DNA from: Chloroflexota bacterium
GTDB lineage: Bacteria; Chloroflexota; Dehalococcoidia; UBA2979
Length of the DNA: 42,360 nucleotides
Direction: 5' to 3'
Assembly (NCBI GenBank): GCA_009839925.1
Contig: VXOS01000152.1
Location: forward strand, 1-42,360
The notes under the pieces were generated by a model. The model was not told where the DNA came from and ran no database searches. It saw only the letters and a list, made by a program, of their open reading frames with translations. Every line of letters begins with the position of its first letter. Position 1 is the stretch's first letter. This document shows positions 8,139 through 15,993 of this stretch, piece after piece. A program made the translations under genes and the position numbers.

Positions 8139-9875
8139 ATGCTCAGTAACGAGCACATCCGCTACGAGCCCGACGAGCGCCCTCCATCCCCGCTGACGCT
8201 CACCGTGGCGTCGCAAGGCATGGTGCTGGCCCTCTCGAACACGGTCACGATCGTGACCATCTTCGCCGTCGCATACAACGACGACGGGAGCTACCTCGCC
8301 TGGGCCATCTTCGCCGCCCTGATCATCGCCGGCCTCGCCATCGCCCTCCAGGCCACGACGCTCGGACGGTTGGGCCCCGGCCACATCCACCTGATGGGCC
8401 CCGGCGCTCCCTTCCTGGCGGTGTGCGTGCTGGCCGTCAACGAGGGCGGACTGGCGCTCATGTCGACCCTCGTCGTGGCATCGTCGCTGGTTCAGTTCGC
8501 GGTCGCTGCCTGGCTCGCGCGACTGCGGCGGCTGATCACGCCCGTCGTCACGGGCGTCGCGTTCATGATGATCCCCGTCACCGCGATCCCGATCGCGATC
8601 GACCGGCTGGACGAGGTGCCGGCCGGCGTGGAGCCGGGGGCAGGTCTGGCGGTCGGTGCCGCGACGCTGGGCACGGTGGCGCTCCTGATGCTGCGCGGTT
8701 CGGGCCTGTGGCGTCTGTGGGCGATGCCGATAGCGATCGTCGTGGGGTGCGCCGTCGCGGTGCCGCTCGGGGTGTACGACGCCCGGGAAGCGCTCGACGC
8801 CCCGTGGTTCGCACTCCCCGATTTCTCGGCGTGGCCGGGCTTCGGCCCCGTGCTGGACGAGGACTTCTGGGCGCTGCTGCTCGTGTTCTTCATCGTGAGC
8901 GCCGTGGTGGCCGTCAAGGCCAGCAACGAGGGCGCCGTGATTCAGCAAGCCTCGCGGCGCCGCCCGCGCAGCATCGACTTCCGTGGCGTGCAGGGGACGA
9001 TGAACGTCGGCGGGGTCGCGATCCTGCTCTCGGGCATCGCCGGAACGCCGCCCACGATCATCTATCTGCCCTCCACCATCGCGCTGATCGGATTCACGGG
9101 GGTGGCCGCGCGCCGGGCCGGCATCTACATGGGGGCGATGCTGATCGGGCTGGCCCTGCTGCCGAAGGTCGTCGCCGTGCTGCTCACGATTCCTCGGTCG
9201 GTGACCGGGGCGCTGCTGATGATGGTCATGGGCCTGCTCTTCGTCGAAGGGATGCGCACCGTCTTCCGGGACGGGCTCAACCAGCAGCGCGCCTTCATCG
9301 TGGGCGTCTCGCTCTCGATCGCGATTGGCTTGCAGAGCCAGAACGTCCTCGCGGAGGTCATCGGCGGCCCCTGGGGCGTGGCGCTCGGCAACAGCGTGGT
9401 GGTCGGCGTGCTCGCCGCCGTGGTGATGACCGTCGTCCTCGAGATCACCGCCGCCCGCCAGAGGCGGCTGGAGACCGAGCTGGACGCCTCGGCCTTCCCC
9501 GGAATCGAGACGTTCCTGCGCGAGCTCGGTTCCGCCATGCGCTGGAACCAGGCCTCGACCGACCGGCTGTGCGCGGCGGGCGAGGAGACGCTGTCCACCA
9601 TGCTGCAGCTGCGCGACGACTACGAGGCCGACAAACCGCCGCGGCTCGTGCTGATCGCGCGTCCCGGGACCGAGGCGGTCGAGCTGGAGTTCCTGGCGGT
9701 GTTCTCGGAGGAGAACATCGAAGACCGCATTGCGTACATCAGCGAGCAGGCCGAGACGCCGGAGGTGGGCGACATCTCGTTCCGCCTGCTGCGCCACTAC
9801 GCCTCGTCCGTACGCCATCGGAAGTACTACGGCGTCGACATCGTCGCCGTGCAGATCGAGGGCTCGCGCCAGTGA
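8139..9875 (+). CDS. NCS2-type (xanthine/uracil) permease with extra C-terminal GHKL-like domain
   Basis: At 578 residues this is about 130 longer than usual NCS2 nucleobase permeases. Residues about 20-430 are strongly hydrophobic with around 12-14 membrane spans. The segments TPVVTGVAFMMIPVTAI and LSGIAGTPPTIIYLPS, followed by IGFTGVAARRAG, match the conserved NCS2 core in position and character. Residues about 445-578 are soluble: WNQASTDRL, AGEETLSTM, NIEDRIAYIS and ISFRLLRHYASSVRH. This tail resembles the C-terminal half of RsbW/anti-sigma GHKL domains but lacks a clear DxGxG nucleotide motif; that assignment is inference. A paralogue with the same layout lies at 24232. No good ribosome site is seen at ATG 8139. 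Confidence 0.8.
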   Translation: MLSNEHIRYEPDERPPSPLTLTVASQGMVLALSNTVTIVTIFAVAYNDDGSYLAWAIFAALIIAGLAIALQATTLGRLGPGHIHLMGPGAPFLAVCVLAVNEGGLALMSTLVVASSLVQFAVAAWLARLRRLITPVVTGVAFMMIPVTAIPIAIDRLDEVPAGVEPGAGLAVGAATLGTVALLMLRGSGLWRLWAMPIAIVVGCAVAVPLGVYDAREALDAPWFALPDFSAWPGFGPVLDEDFWALLLVFFIVSAVVAVKASNEGAVIQQASRRRPRSIDFRGVQGTMNVGGVAILLSGIAGTPPTIIYLPSTIALIGFTGVAARRAGIYMGAMLIGLALLPKVVAVLLTIPRSVTGALLMMVMGLLFVEGMRTVFRDGLNQQRAFIVGVSLSIAIGLQSQNVLAEVIGGPWGVALGNSVVVGVLAAVVMTVVLEITAARQRRLETELDASAFPGIETFLRELGSAMRWNQASTDRLCAAGEETLSTMLQLRDDYEADKPPRLVLIARPGTEAVELEFLAVFSEENIEDRIAYISEQAETPEVGDISFRLLRHYASSVRHRKYYGVDIVAVQIEGSRQ

Positions 9876-9909
9876 TTGCGCGCCAGACTTGACACTCACG
9901 CACAATGCT

Positions 9910-9924
9910 GCACGGAGTCCGTGC
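9910..9924. repeat. Palindrome GCACGG-agt-CCGTGC
   Basis: A perfect 6-bp inverted repeat with a 3-base spacer lies 34 bases after the permease stop and 26 bases before the DUF1330 start. It could be a weak terminator or an operator; there is no T-tract. Confidence 0.35.
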
Positions 9925-9950
9925 AGGCACGAATGAAGGGGGTTGCGCAG

Positions 9951-10238
9951 GTGAAGGGCTACATGCTCATTGACACCGAGGTCTTCGACCAGGAGGTGTT
10001 CGCCGAGTTCGCCGTCAAGATCGTGGAGGCCATGGAGGCCCACGGCGGGAGGTTCCTCGCGCGCGGCGGGACGACCGAGGTCATGGACGGCGACTGGGAG
10101 CCGAACCGCATCGTGATCATGGAGTTCGATAGCTTCGAGCGGGCACAGGGGTTTGTGCGTTCAGAGGAGTACGAGGCGCTCCAGGACCTTCGCGCGCGGT
10201 GCATGCACGCCAGGGTGATACTCGTCGAAGGGGTATAG
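9951..10238 (+). CDS. DUF1330 family protein
   Basis: This protein has 95 residues, the usual family length. GTG 9951 (VKGYMLIDTEVFDQEVF) is preferred over ATG 9933 because AAGGGGG lies 9 bases upstream and DUF1330 proteins start with this Lys-Gly-Tyr strand. It has the dimeric alpha-beta barrel pattern: beta strand 1, an Ala-rich helix, GGRFLARGG, then RIVIMEFDSFERAQGF and a final beta strand. Family function is not established. The gene follows the permease by 75 bases and converges on the CoA-transferase at 10248 with only 9 bases between stops. Confidence 0.85.
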   Translation: MKGYMLIDTEVFDQEVFAEFAVKIVEAMEAHGGRFLARGGTTEVMDGDWEPNRIVIMEFDSFERAQGFVRSEEYEALQDLRARCMHARVILVEGV

Positions 10239-10247
10239 CCCCGACGC

Positions 10248-11495
10248 CTAGATCGCGCCGCCCTCGCGCAGCGACTCGATCTCCCCGGCGTCGAGGCCGA
10301 TCTCGGCCAGCACCTCGGCGGTGTGCTCGCCGACGAGGGGGGCGCGGCGCGTGATCGCCAGCGGGGAGTCGGAATACAGGCCCCAGATCCCGGGGTAGCG
10401 GAAACTGTCGTCGAGCTCGGGGTGCTCGACGTCGACCCAGTAGCCGCGGTCCTCCCAGTGCGGGTCGGCGAGGATCTCGTCGACGCTGCGCACGGCGCCC
10501 CACGGCAGCCCGCGCTCCTGCGCTCCCCGGCAGGCCTCCTCGGCGGTGATCTGCGGGAAGAAGGCGTGCAACACGTCGGCGATGTGCTCCTGGCTCTCCT
10601 CGACCACCTGCGCGTCGCGGTAGCGCTCGTCGAGCAGGTCGTCGGCGGCGCCGTACTCGTCCATCCACTCGGCGAAGATGCGGACCCGCTCGGGCGAGAT
10701 CCGCTGGTTGAACATCGCGTTGATGTAGGTCCCGTCCTTGCAGAGGTACTGCGTCCGGGGGCGCGGCATCGACCAGGCCGAGTGGCGGCCGGTCTGGCGG
10801 CGGACGACGCGGCCGGTCGAGAAGTAGGTGGGGATCGCCGACTCCGTGGTGAGCGAGCAGGCCTCGTGGATCGAGACGTCGAGGTGCTGTCCCTCGCCGC
10901 TCATGTCGCGGTAGACGATCGCGGCGCTGATCGCGACGAGGGCGAAGTGGCAGCCGATGTGCCAGGCGTTCCCGCCGCCCGGCGCGATGGGCGGCGCGTC
11001 CGGATCGTCCTCCTCGTCGTAGCCGCACTGCGCCATCTGGCCGCCGGCCGCCAGCTGCACGAGATCGGTGGTCTGGAAGTCGCGCCAGGGGCCGTCCTGG
11101 CCGAAGGGCGTGAGCGAGCAGTAGATCAGTCGCGGGTCCGCGCCGCGCAGCTCGTCCGGCCCGAGGCCGAGCGCCGCCAGCCGGCCGGGCGGCCGGGCCT
11201 CGAGGAAGACGTCGGCCCCGGCGACGAGGCGACGCAGCACGGCGGCGCCCTCGGCGCTCTCGATGTCGACCGTGATCGCGCGCTTGCCGCTGTTGTAGTG
11301 CCAGAACGAGAGGCTGCGGTCGGGGTGCGGCTCATCGCGGTACCAGGGGCCGACCCGGCGCTCGGGCGCGCCTCCCGGTGGCTCGACCTTGACCACGTCG
11401 GCGCCGAGGTCGGCGAGCAGGCGTCCGCACCACTGGCCCTGCTCGCCCGCCAGCTCGACCATTCGGAGATCGGCCAGGGGCCCGCCGGGCCTCAC
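10248..11495 (-). CDS. CaiB/BaiF-family protein lacking the catalytic Asp (likely non-catalytic subunit)
   Basis: This family III CoA-transferase homologue has 415 residues and keeps the N-terminal fold markers (RLLADLGADVVKVEPP, WHYNSGKRAITVDIE) and GEGQHLDVSIHEA. Aligned to its neighbour, the catalytic Asp position reads Trp178 or His179 in GGGNAWHIGCHFAL, so it should not form the aspartyl-CoA intermediate. It starts with GTG 11495, overlapping the stop of the next CoA-transferase in a GTGA (4 bases), so the two are translationally coupled. This active/inactive pairing is what is known for heteromeric class III transferases such as benzylsuccinate CoA-transferase. I infer a heterodimer with the product at 11492. 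Confidence 0.85.
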   Translation of the reverse strand: MRPGGPLADLRMVELAGEQGQWCGRLLADLGADVVKVEPPGGAPERRVGPWYRDEPHPDRSLSFWHYNSGKRAITVDIESAEGAAVLRRLVAGADVFLEARPPGRLAALGLGPDELRGADPRLIYCSLTPFGQDGPWRDFQTTDLVQLAAGGQMAQCGYDEEDDPDAPPIAPGGGNAWHIGCHFALVAISAAIVYRDMSGEGQHLDVSIHEACSLTTESAIPTYFSTGRVVRRQTGRHSAWSMPRPRTQYLCKDGTYINAMFNQRISPERVRIFAEWMDEYGAADDLLDERYRDAQVVEESQEHIADVLHAFFPQITAEEACRGAQERGLPWGAVRSVDEILADPHWEDRGYWVDVEHPELDDSFRYPGIWGLYSDSPLAITRRAPLVGEHTAEVLAEIGLDAGEIESLREGGAI

Positions 11496-12880
11496 GAGGA
11501 GGCTCCGGAGCCGGCCGCCGCCTCAGCCTCGAGGTAGGGCTCGACCGGCAGGTTCTCCGGCCAGATCGAGTCGTCGCGGTAGCCCTCGCCAAGCTCCTGC
11601 TCGCTGAGGCCCAGCAGCCCGCACAGCACCTCGCGATTGTGCTCGCCGATCAGCGGGGCGGCCCTGCGCGAGCTGGTCTCGATGGCCGATCCGCGGAACG
11701 GGAGGTTCTGGTAGCCCATCGGGCCGAGCCCGGCGTGCGGCAACTCGGTGAACATCTCGCGATGGCGGAGCTGCGGATCGCGCCTGACCCGGTCCTCGTT
11801 GCTCTGGACGGGCATGGCGGGGACACCGGCGGCCTGGCAGCGCTCGGCCAGCTCGTACTTCTCAAGGCCCTGCGTCCACGCCTCGATCTGCCGGTCCAGC
11901 TCCTCCTGGTGCTCGATGCGGCTGTCGTTCTCCGCGAAGCGGGGCGCGCGCGCCCACTCGGGGTCGCCCATCACCCCGATGAGGGCGCGCCACTGCTCGT
12001 CGTCGCGGCAGACGATCGCGCACCAGTCGTTGTAGCCGCCGGGGGCGGTGCGGTAGGCGTTGTGCGGGGCGACCATCGGGCCGCGGTAGTTGTCGAGCAG
12101 CGGCGTCCCCGGCCAGTGCGTGCGGTTGCCGGGCGGGAAGCCCTCGCGGCGCATCGCGCGGCCGTTGACGGTCGCGTCGAGGATCGCCGCCCCGGAGAGC
12201 GCGATCCCGGAGCCGACCTGCGAGAGGTCGACATGCTGGCCGCGCCCGGTCATGTGCCGGTGGTGCAGCGCCGTCATCACGGCGATCGCGCCGTAGATGC
12301 CTCCCGTATCGTCGAGGTAAGACCAGCCCCAACCGGCCGGCGGCTCGCCCGGCAGCCCGGAGAGGAACGTCATGCCGGAGAGGGCCTGCGCGCTCGGCCC
12401 GTAGGTGCGGAAGGGGTGATCGCGGCCGGTGTGTCCGAGCGCGGAGAGCGAGACGTAGATGATGTCCGGCTTGATCTCGCGCAGCTGCTCGTAGCCCAGC
12501 TCCCAGCGCTGCATCACCCTCGAGGTGAAGTTCTCGATCACCACGTCCGAGACGGCGATCAGGCGCTTCAGCAGTTCGCGGCCGCGCGGGTTGCGGAGAT
12601 TGAGCGTGACGCTGCGCTTGTTGACGTTCTTCTCGCTGAACCAGTGGCTGTTGTTGAGGTTCGGCTCGATGTGCTCGGGCCGGCCGGTGTTCGTGTAGCG
12701 GTCGTTGTGATGGACGGAGCCGTGCGCGGGCCACTCCACCTTGATCACCTCCGCGCCGAGCGTGCCGAGGATGCGCGTGCCCCAGGGGCCGGCGCGCACC
12801 CAGCTGAGATCGACGACGCGTACGCCCTCGAGGGCGCGCGCTCCGCTGCCGGGCGACCGCCTGGATTGCTCGGGGCTCAT
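11492..12880 (-). CDS. CaiB/BaiF family CoA-transferase (catalytic subunit)
   Basis: This 462-residue family III CoA-transferase has a likely catalytic Asp190 in GWSYLDDTGGIYG. The N-terminal GPWGTRILGTLGAEVIKVEW and NVNKRSVTLNLRNP segments are family signatures. It is longer than the standard 400 residues because of insertions after the first Rossmann half and a C-terminal tail (SIWPENLPVEPYLEAE). It begins 7 bases after the DUF35 stop and overlaps the following CaiB homologue by 4 bases, so it is the third gene of a minus-strand operon beginning at 14663. It probably loads an acid with CoA for the thiolase-like/DUF35 enzyme of the same operon. Confidence 0.9.
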   Translation of the reverse strand: MSPEQSRRSPGSGARALEGVRVVDLSWVRAGPWGTRILGTLGAEVIKVEWPAHGSVHHNDRYTNTGRPEHIEPNLNNSHWFSEKNVNKRSVTLNLRNPRGRELLKRLIAVSDVVIENFTSRVMQRWELGYEQLREIKPDIIYVSLSALGHTGRDHPFRTYGPSAQALSGMTFLSGLPGEPPAGWGWSYLDDTGGIYGAIAVMTALHHRHMTGRGQHVDLSQVGSGIALSGAAILDATVNGRAMRREGFPPGNRTHWPGTPLLDNYRGPMVAPHNAYRTAPGGYNDWCAIVCRDDEQWRALIGVMGDPEWARAPRFAENDSRIEHQEELDRQIEAWTQGLEKYELAERCQAAGVPAMPVQSNEDRVRRDPQLRHREMFTELPHAGLGPMGYQNLPFRGSAIETSSRRAAPLIGEHNREVLCGLLGLSEQELGEGYRDDSIWPENLPVEPYLEAEAAAGSGASS

Positions 12881-12887
12881 CGCTGCC

Positions 12888-13358
12888 TCAGTTCTCGAAG
12901 CGCCAGCCGTCCGCCGCCTCGCCGCTGACCCGCCAGCGCGGCACGACGAAGGCGTCGTCCGGCGCGTGATCGTAGACCACCTCGACGGGGGCGCCGATCG
13001 CCGCGGCGTCCTCGTCGTCGACCAGCACGCCGCCGATGCGCACGGGCTCGCCGTTCGCGTTCGCGCAGTCGGGCAGCTCGACGAGGGCGACGACGTAGGG
13101 GACCGCCTCGCGGAAGGCGGCGAGCACCGGATGGCAGACGACGACGTAGCCCGCGATCACGCCCCGGCCCTCGGCCTCGTGCCAGCCGAGGTTCATCGAG
13201 CGGCACGAGGGGCAGACCGGGCCGGGCGGGAACCAGCGGTACGCGCAGTCCTCGCAGCTGGGGACGAGCAGGCGATGCGCGGCCGTGCCCTCCCACCAGC
13301 CGGCGCTGTCGAGGTCGGGCTGGTGGTTGATCAGCGAGTAGTCGATTGGACCCGGCAT
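12888..13358 (-). CDS. DUF35 (zinc-ribbon plus OB-fold) partner of thiolase-like enzyme
   Basis: This protein has 156 residues. A rubredoxin-like zinc ribbon is formed by Cys35, Cys38, Cys49 and Cys52 (CEDC and CPSC). An OB-fold of about 80 residues follows, with the characteristic stretches VPYVVALVELPD and RIGGVLVDDE. DUF35 proteins bind acyl-CoA and associate with thiolase-fold enzymes such as the HMG-CoA synthase/acetoacetyl-CoA thiolase complex or Ltp2 aldolases. It lies 18 bases after the thiolase-like gene in the same operon, which supports a stable complex. It starts at ATG 13358. Confidence 0.9.
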   Translation of the reverse strand: MPGPIDYSLINHQPDLDSAGWWEGTAAHRLLVPSCEDCAYRWFPPGPVCPSCRSMNLGWHEAEGRGVIAGYVVVCHPVLAAFREAVPYVVALVELPDCANANGEPVRIGGVLVDDEDAAAIGAPVEVVYDHAPDDAFVVPRWRVSGEAADGWRFEN

Positions 13359-13376
13359 CGTGCCTCCCCGGCGCTG

Positions 13377-14663
13377 CTAGCGGCGCAGCGCGACGGACCA
13401 GCCCTGGGCGGTGCCGCCACCGCCGACGCTGAACGAAACCGTCGGCGGGCTCGGGTTGTCCCAGTTGTCGCGCCGCCGGTCCTCGCGGCTGCGGACCTGG
13501 CGGCAGCCGCCCGCACGGTCGTAGCTGTGCTCGCCGTCCGCCCAGCCGGGGCAGTAGTCGTCGGCCTGACCGCGCAGCTGGCGTGTCGTCTCGATCAGGT
13601 AGCCGGCGCCGTGGGCGTAGCCCTCGGAGAGCTGGCCGCCGTTGGTGTTCTGCGGCAGCTCGCCGTCGAGGCCGATCCGACCGTCGCCGATGAAGGCTCC
13701 GCCCTCGCCCTCGCCGCAGAAGCCGAACGCCTCCAGGTACTTCATCGGCGTGGTCGTGAAGTTGTCGTACATCGTCACGATGTCGACGTCGCCGCGGTCG
13801 ATGCCGGCGTTGGTGAAGGCGCGCTCGCCGACGTGTTTGCTCCAGCCGGCGTTGACGTCCTCCAGCGCCCAGACCCAGTCCGGGCGGTAGGACGAGGCGC
13901 GGGCGTTCCCGCCGAGGATGTAGACCGGCGGCTGCGCGAGGTCCCGCGCCCGCTCCGCCGAGGTGAGGATCAGGCAGGCGGCGACATCGTTCTCCTGGCA
14001 GCAGTCGAGCAGCCGGAAGGGCTTGGTGATCCAGCGCGAGTTCTGGTGGTCGTCGATGCTGATGACCTCGCGGCGCGTGGCCTTCGGGTTGTTGGTCGCG
14101 GCCTGGCGCTGGGTGACGGCGAGCTCGGCCATGTTGAGCGTGCTGTAGCCGTAGCGGTGGAGGTAGGCCATCGCCTCCATCGCGAAGCGGGTGGGCGCGC
14201 CGCGGATCCCCCACGGGATCTGGTACTGATTGATGCCGCTCGCCAGCTGCGGACGCGCGGCCCCGGGTCCCGATCCTCGCGCCGTGGGGGCGCCGCCGCC
14301 CATGCGCACGCCGGAGCGGCCGTTCATCGAGCGGAAGATCGCGATCACCTCGCAGTGCCCGCCCTCCAGCAGGCCGACGGACTGGTGCACGAGCTGGCCG
14401 ATGCTGTTGCCGCCGCCGAGGATGTCGACGCCGACGTTGGTGCGGATGCCGAGCGCCGTCGCGACCTGGTCGTTCGTGCAGGAGTCGCCGGCGGCGGTCT
14501 GATGGCTCGTGATGCCGTCGATCTCGTCGACGGCGAGGCCCGCGTCGCGGGCGGCCTTGAGGATCGCCTCGCAGGCCATCGAGAGCGTGGTGCGGCCAGA
14601 CCAGCGCGAGTAGTCGGTCTCGCCGACGCCGACGATGCAGTAGCGGCCGCTGACCCGGCTCAT
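13377..14663 (-). CDS. Thiolase-like lipid-transfer protein, probable Ltp2-type retro-aldolase
   Basis: This protein has 428 residues; ATG 14663 (MSRVSGRYCIVGVGETDYS) with GGGGAG upstream is preferred over in-frame ATG 14714. The thiolase/SCP2 fold is clear, but the nucleophilic Cys position reads ILGGGNSIGQ, without Cys. The usual GHP motif near the C-terminus is replaced by NTNGGQLSEGYAHG. Tyr299 (MYDNFTTTP) and Tyr349 (EGY) are 50 residues apart, the spacing I recall for the two essential tyrosines of Ltp2 steroid side-chain aldolase. With the DUF35 gene next to it, a retro-aldol cleavage of a beta-hydroxyacyl-CoA is more likely than thiolysis. It is the first gene of the operon leading to two CoA-transferases. 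Confidence 0.82.
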   Translation of the reverse strand: MSRVSGRYCIVGVGETDYSRWSGRTTLSMACEAILKAARDAGLAVDEIDGITSHQTAAGDSCTNDQVATALGIRTNVGVDILGGGNSIGQLVHQSVGLLEGGHCEVIAIFRSMNGRSGVRMGGGAPTARGSGPGAARPQLASGINQYQIPWGIRGAPTRFAMEAMAYLHRYGYSTLNMAELAVTQRQAATNNPKATRREVISIDDHQNSRWITKPFRLLDCCQENDVAACLILTSAERARDLAQPPVYILGGNARASSYRPDWVWALEDVNAGWSKHVGERAFTNAGIDRGDVDIVTMYDNFTTTPMKYLEAFGFCGEGEGGAFIGDGRIGLDGELPQNTNGGQLSEGYAHGAGYLIETTRQLRGQADDYCPGWADGEHSYDRAGGCRQVRSREDRRRDNWDNPSPPTVSFSVGGGGTAQGWSVALRR

Positions 14664-14687
14664 CGCGCGCTCCCCGCCCCGAGAAGC

Positions 14688-14714
14688 ACTATAGCGGCGT
14701 TGTGGGCTCGGCAA
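14688..14714 (-). promoter_or_regulatory. Probable promoter of the thiolase-like/DUF35/CoA-transferase operon
   Basis: On the minus strand TTGCCG (complement of 14709-14714) and TATAGT (complement of 14688-14693) are separated by 15 bases, and the start codon is 25 bases beyond. The -10 is good; the spacer is short for a housekeeping promoter. Confidence 0.45.
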
Positions 14715-14792
14715 GGCGAATCAGGCGGGGGCGTTCCGCTCCGTCACACCGTCGGCCTCACTCGATGAGGATCCGTCGGAGTGCGACGGCTC

Positions 14793-15032
14793 CTACCACA
14801 CCTCGTCGCCGTGCGGCGCACCCCATCCCTGTTCAGGGTGCTGATGCCCCGGATGCATCCGGGCGACGAGATCCGCAAGGTCGGGCTTCCGCTTGCGCAG
14901 TACGACCTCGTCGGCCCGCGAGATGATCTCGATCGCCGAGCCTTCCTGCACACCCCACTGCTCGGCGATGGACCGCGGAATACGGACCACGAGACTGGAG
15001 CCCCACTTGGCGACGTGCGACCTGATGCCCAT
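14793..15032 (-). CDS. MazE/AbrB-type antitoxin-like DNA-binding protein (orphan)
   Basis: This protein has 79 residues. The N-terminus MGIRSHVAKWGSSLVVRIP and the following EGSAIEII strand form the swapped-hairpin AbrB fold of MazE antitoxins. The C-terminus WGAPHGDEVW matches the toxin-binding tail of MazE, which usually runs into mazF. Here the stop is followed by only about 130 bases before the next gene, and no MazF frame is present, so it is an orphan or the toxin has been lost. Start ATG 15032 has a GGGGG ribosome site. Such proteins usually repress their own promoter; a GATAAT hexamer lies 23 bases upstream. Confidence 0.85.
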   Translation of the reverse strand: MGIRSHVAKWGSSLVVRIPRSIAEQWGVQEGSAIEIISRADEVVLRKRKPDLADLVARMHPGHQHPEQGWGAPHGDEVW

Positions 15033-15054
15033 CTCGACCCCCTACCGCATTCCC

Positions 15055-15060
15055 ATTATC
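15055..15060 (-). promoter_or_regulatory. -10 hexamer GATAAT upstream of the MazE-like gene
   Basis: The complement of 15055-15060 reads GATAAT, 5 of 6 to consensus, 23 bases upstream of ATG 15032. No clear -35 is seen at 16-18 bases. Confidence 0.4.
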
Positions 15061-15158
15061 CGCACTCTTGCGAGCTACCGAGGAGTGCTGAACCGTTACC
15101 AGGCCGGACCGCTTCGGCGACAGCGAGTCGATCGCGCACCAAGAGGTCGCGCTGCCTC

Positions 15159-15164
15159 TATCAT
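15159..15164 (+). promoter_or_regulatory. -10 hexamer TATCAT upstream of the crotonase at 15210
   Basis: TATCAT lies 46 bases before ATG 15210. The same hexamer or TATGAT recurs before several other genes of the window. The -35 region is not recognisable. Confidence 0.35.
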
Positions 15165-15209
15165 CGCCCCGGCGGGGCGCGAGGCCCGGCCTTGTCAGGG
15201 GAGCAGCCG

Positions 15210-15974
15210 ATGTCGCTCATCGAGTACGAGCAGCAGGACCATGTGGTGACGATCGCGCTCAACCGGCCCGAGCGCCTGAACGCGATGGGGGGCACGCTTC
15301 GCGACGACCTCTGCGAGGCGTGGGTGCGCTTCAACGAGGATCCCGAGGCTCGCGTCGCGATCTTCACCGGGCGCGGCCGCGCGTTCTGCGCCGGACGCGA
15401 CCTCAAGGAGTCGCTCGAGGAGGGGCACGGCGGGCGCAGGGGCTATACCGAGATCCTCAGCCAGGACCTCGTGCCGCAGACGTCGAAGCCGACGATCGCG
15501 GCGGTGCACGGCTACGCAATCGCGGCCGGGTTCGTGATGGCGCTGGGCTGCGACATGATCGTGGCCGCCGAGGGCACGAAGTTCCAGATGCAGCAGATCC
15601 GCCACGGCGGCACGATCGGGCACTACAGCCTCGCGATCCTCGAGCAGTTGCCGTGGCAGTCGGCGATGGAAATGCTGCTCGGCGGCGTCGAGCTTGACGC
15701 GCAGCGGGCGCACGAGCTCGGGTTCGTGAATCACGTGGTCCCGCCGGATCAGCTGCTGGAGAAGGCGGGGGAGATGGCGGCGAACCTCGCGGCCCTGCCG
15801 CCTGTGCACCTCCAGCGCACGAAGCAGCTGCTCACCGAGGTCCGCCCGCGGCCGACGCAGCAGATTCGCGACCTCGAGCGCGAGACACGGGAGTTCGTCG
15901 CGGGGCTCGAGGACACCACGGAGTCGATGCGGGCCTGGGTGGAGCGCCGGGCGCCGGTCTACCGCGGACGCTGA
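15210..15974 (+). CDS. Enoyl-CoA hydratase/isomerase (crotonase) family protein
   Basis: This crotonase-family protein has 254 residues, typical length. ATG 15210 with GGGGAG upstream is chosen; the frame is open to 14781, but that part is not crotonase-like. Oxyanion-hole segments are GRGRAFCAGRDL (about 54-65) and VHGYAIAAGF (about 99-108). The distal Glu is Glu154 in SAMEMLLGG, while the proximal Glu of true hydratases is missing (QQIRHGGTIG), as in the crotonase at 2470. The reaction may therefore be isomerisation or another CoA-thioester enolate reaction. It is followed after 19 bases by the luciferase-like gene, so the two form an operon. Confidence 0.88.
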   Translation: MSLIEYEQQDHVVTIALNRPERLNAMGGTLRDDLCEAWVRFNEDPEARVAIFTGRGRAFCAGRDLKESLEEGHGGRRGYTEILSQDLVPQTSKPTIAAVHGYAIAAGFVMALGCDMIVAAEGTKFQMQQIRHGGTIGHYSLAILEQLPWQSAMEMLLGGVELDAQRAHELGFVNHVVPPDQLLEKAGEMAANLAALPPVHLQRTKQLLTEVRPRPTQQIRDLERETREFVAGLEDTTESMRAWVERRAPVYRGR

Positions 15975-15993
15975 TCAGGAGAGGAGCGCACTC

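Noticed and set aside
7943-8158. 71-residue minus-strand frame in the lactonase/permease gap
   Set aside because: No ribosome site, no recognisable family, and it overlaps the permease start; judged non-coding.
9889-9917. TTGACA at 9889 as promoter of the DUF1330 gene
   Set aside because: Perfect -35, but no acceptable -10 occurs 15-19 bases downstream, so it is not called.
8133-10043. 636-residue antisense frame over the first permease
   Set aside because: His/Asp/Arg-rich composition typical of a reverse-frame shadow; the plus frame has clear membrane spans and a paralogue.
14664-14792. MazF toxin expected downstream of the MazE-like gene
   Set aside because: None of the frames shows a MazF-like start such as GDVYW, and the space is too short.
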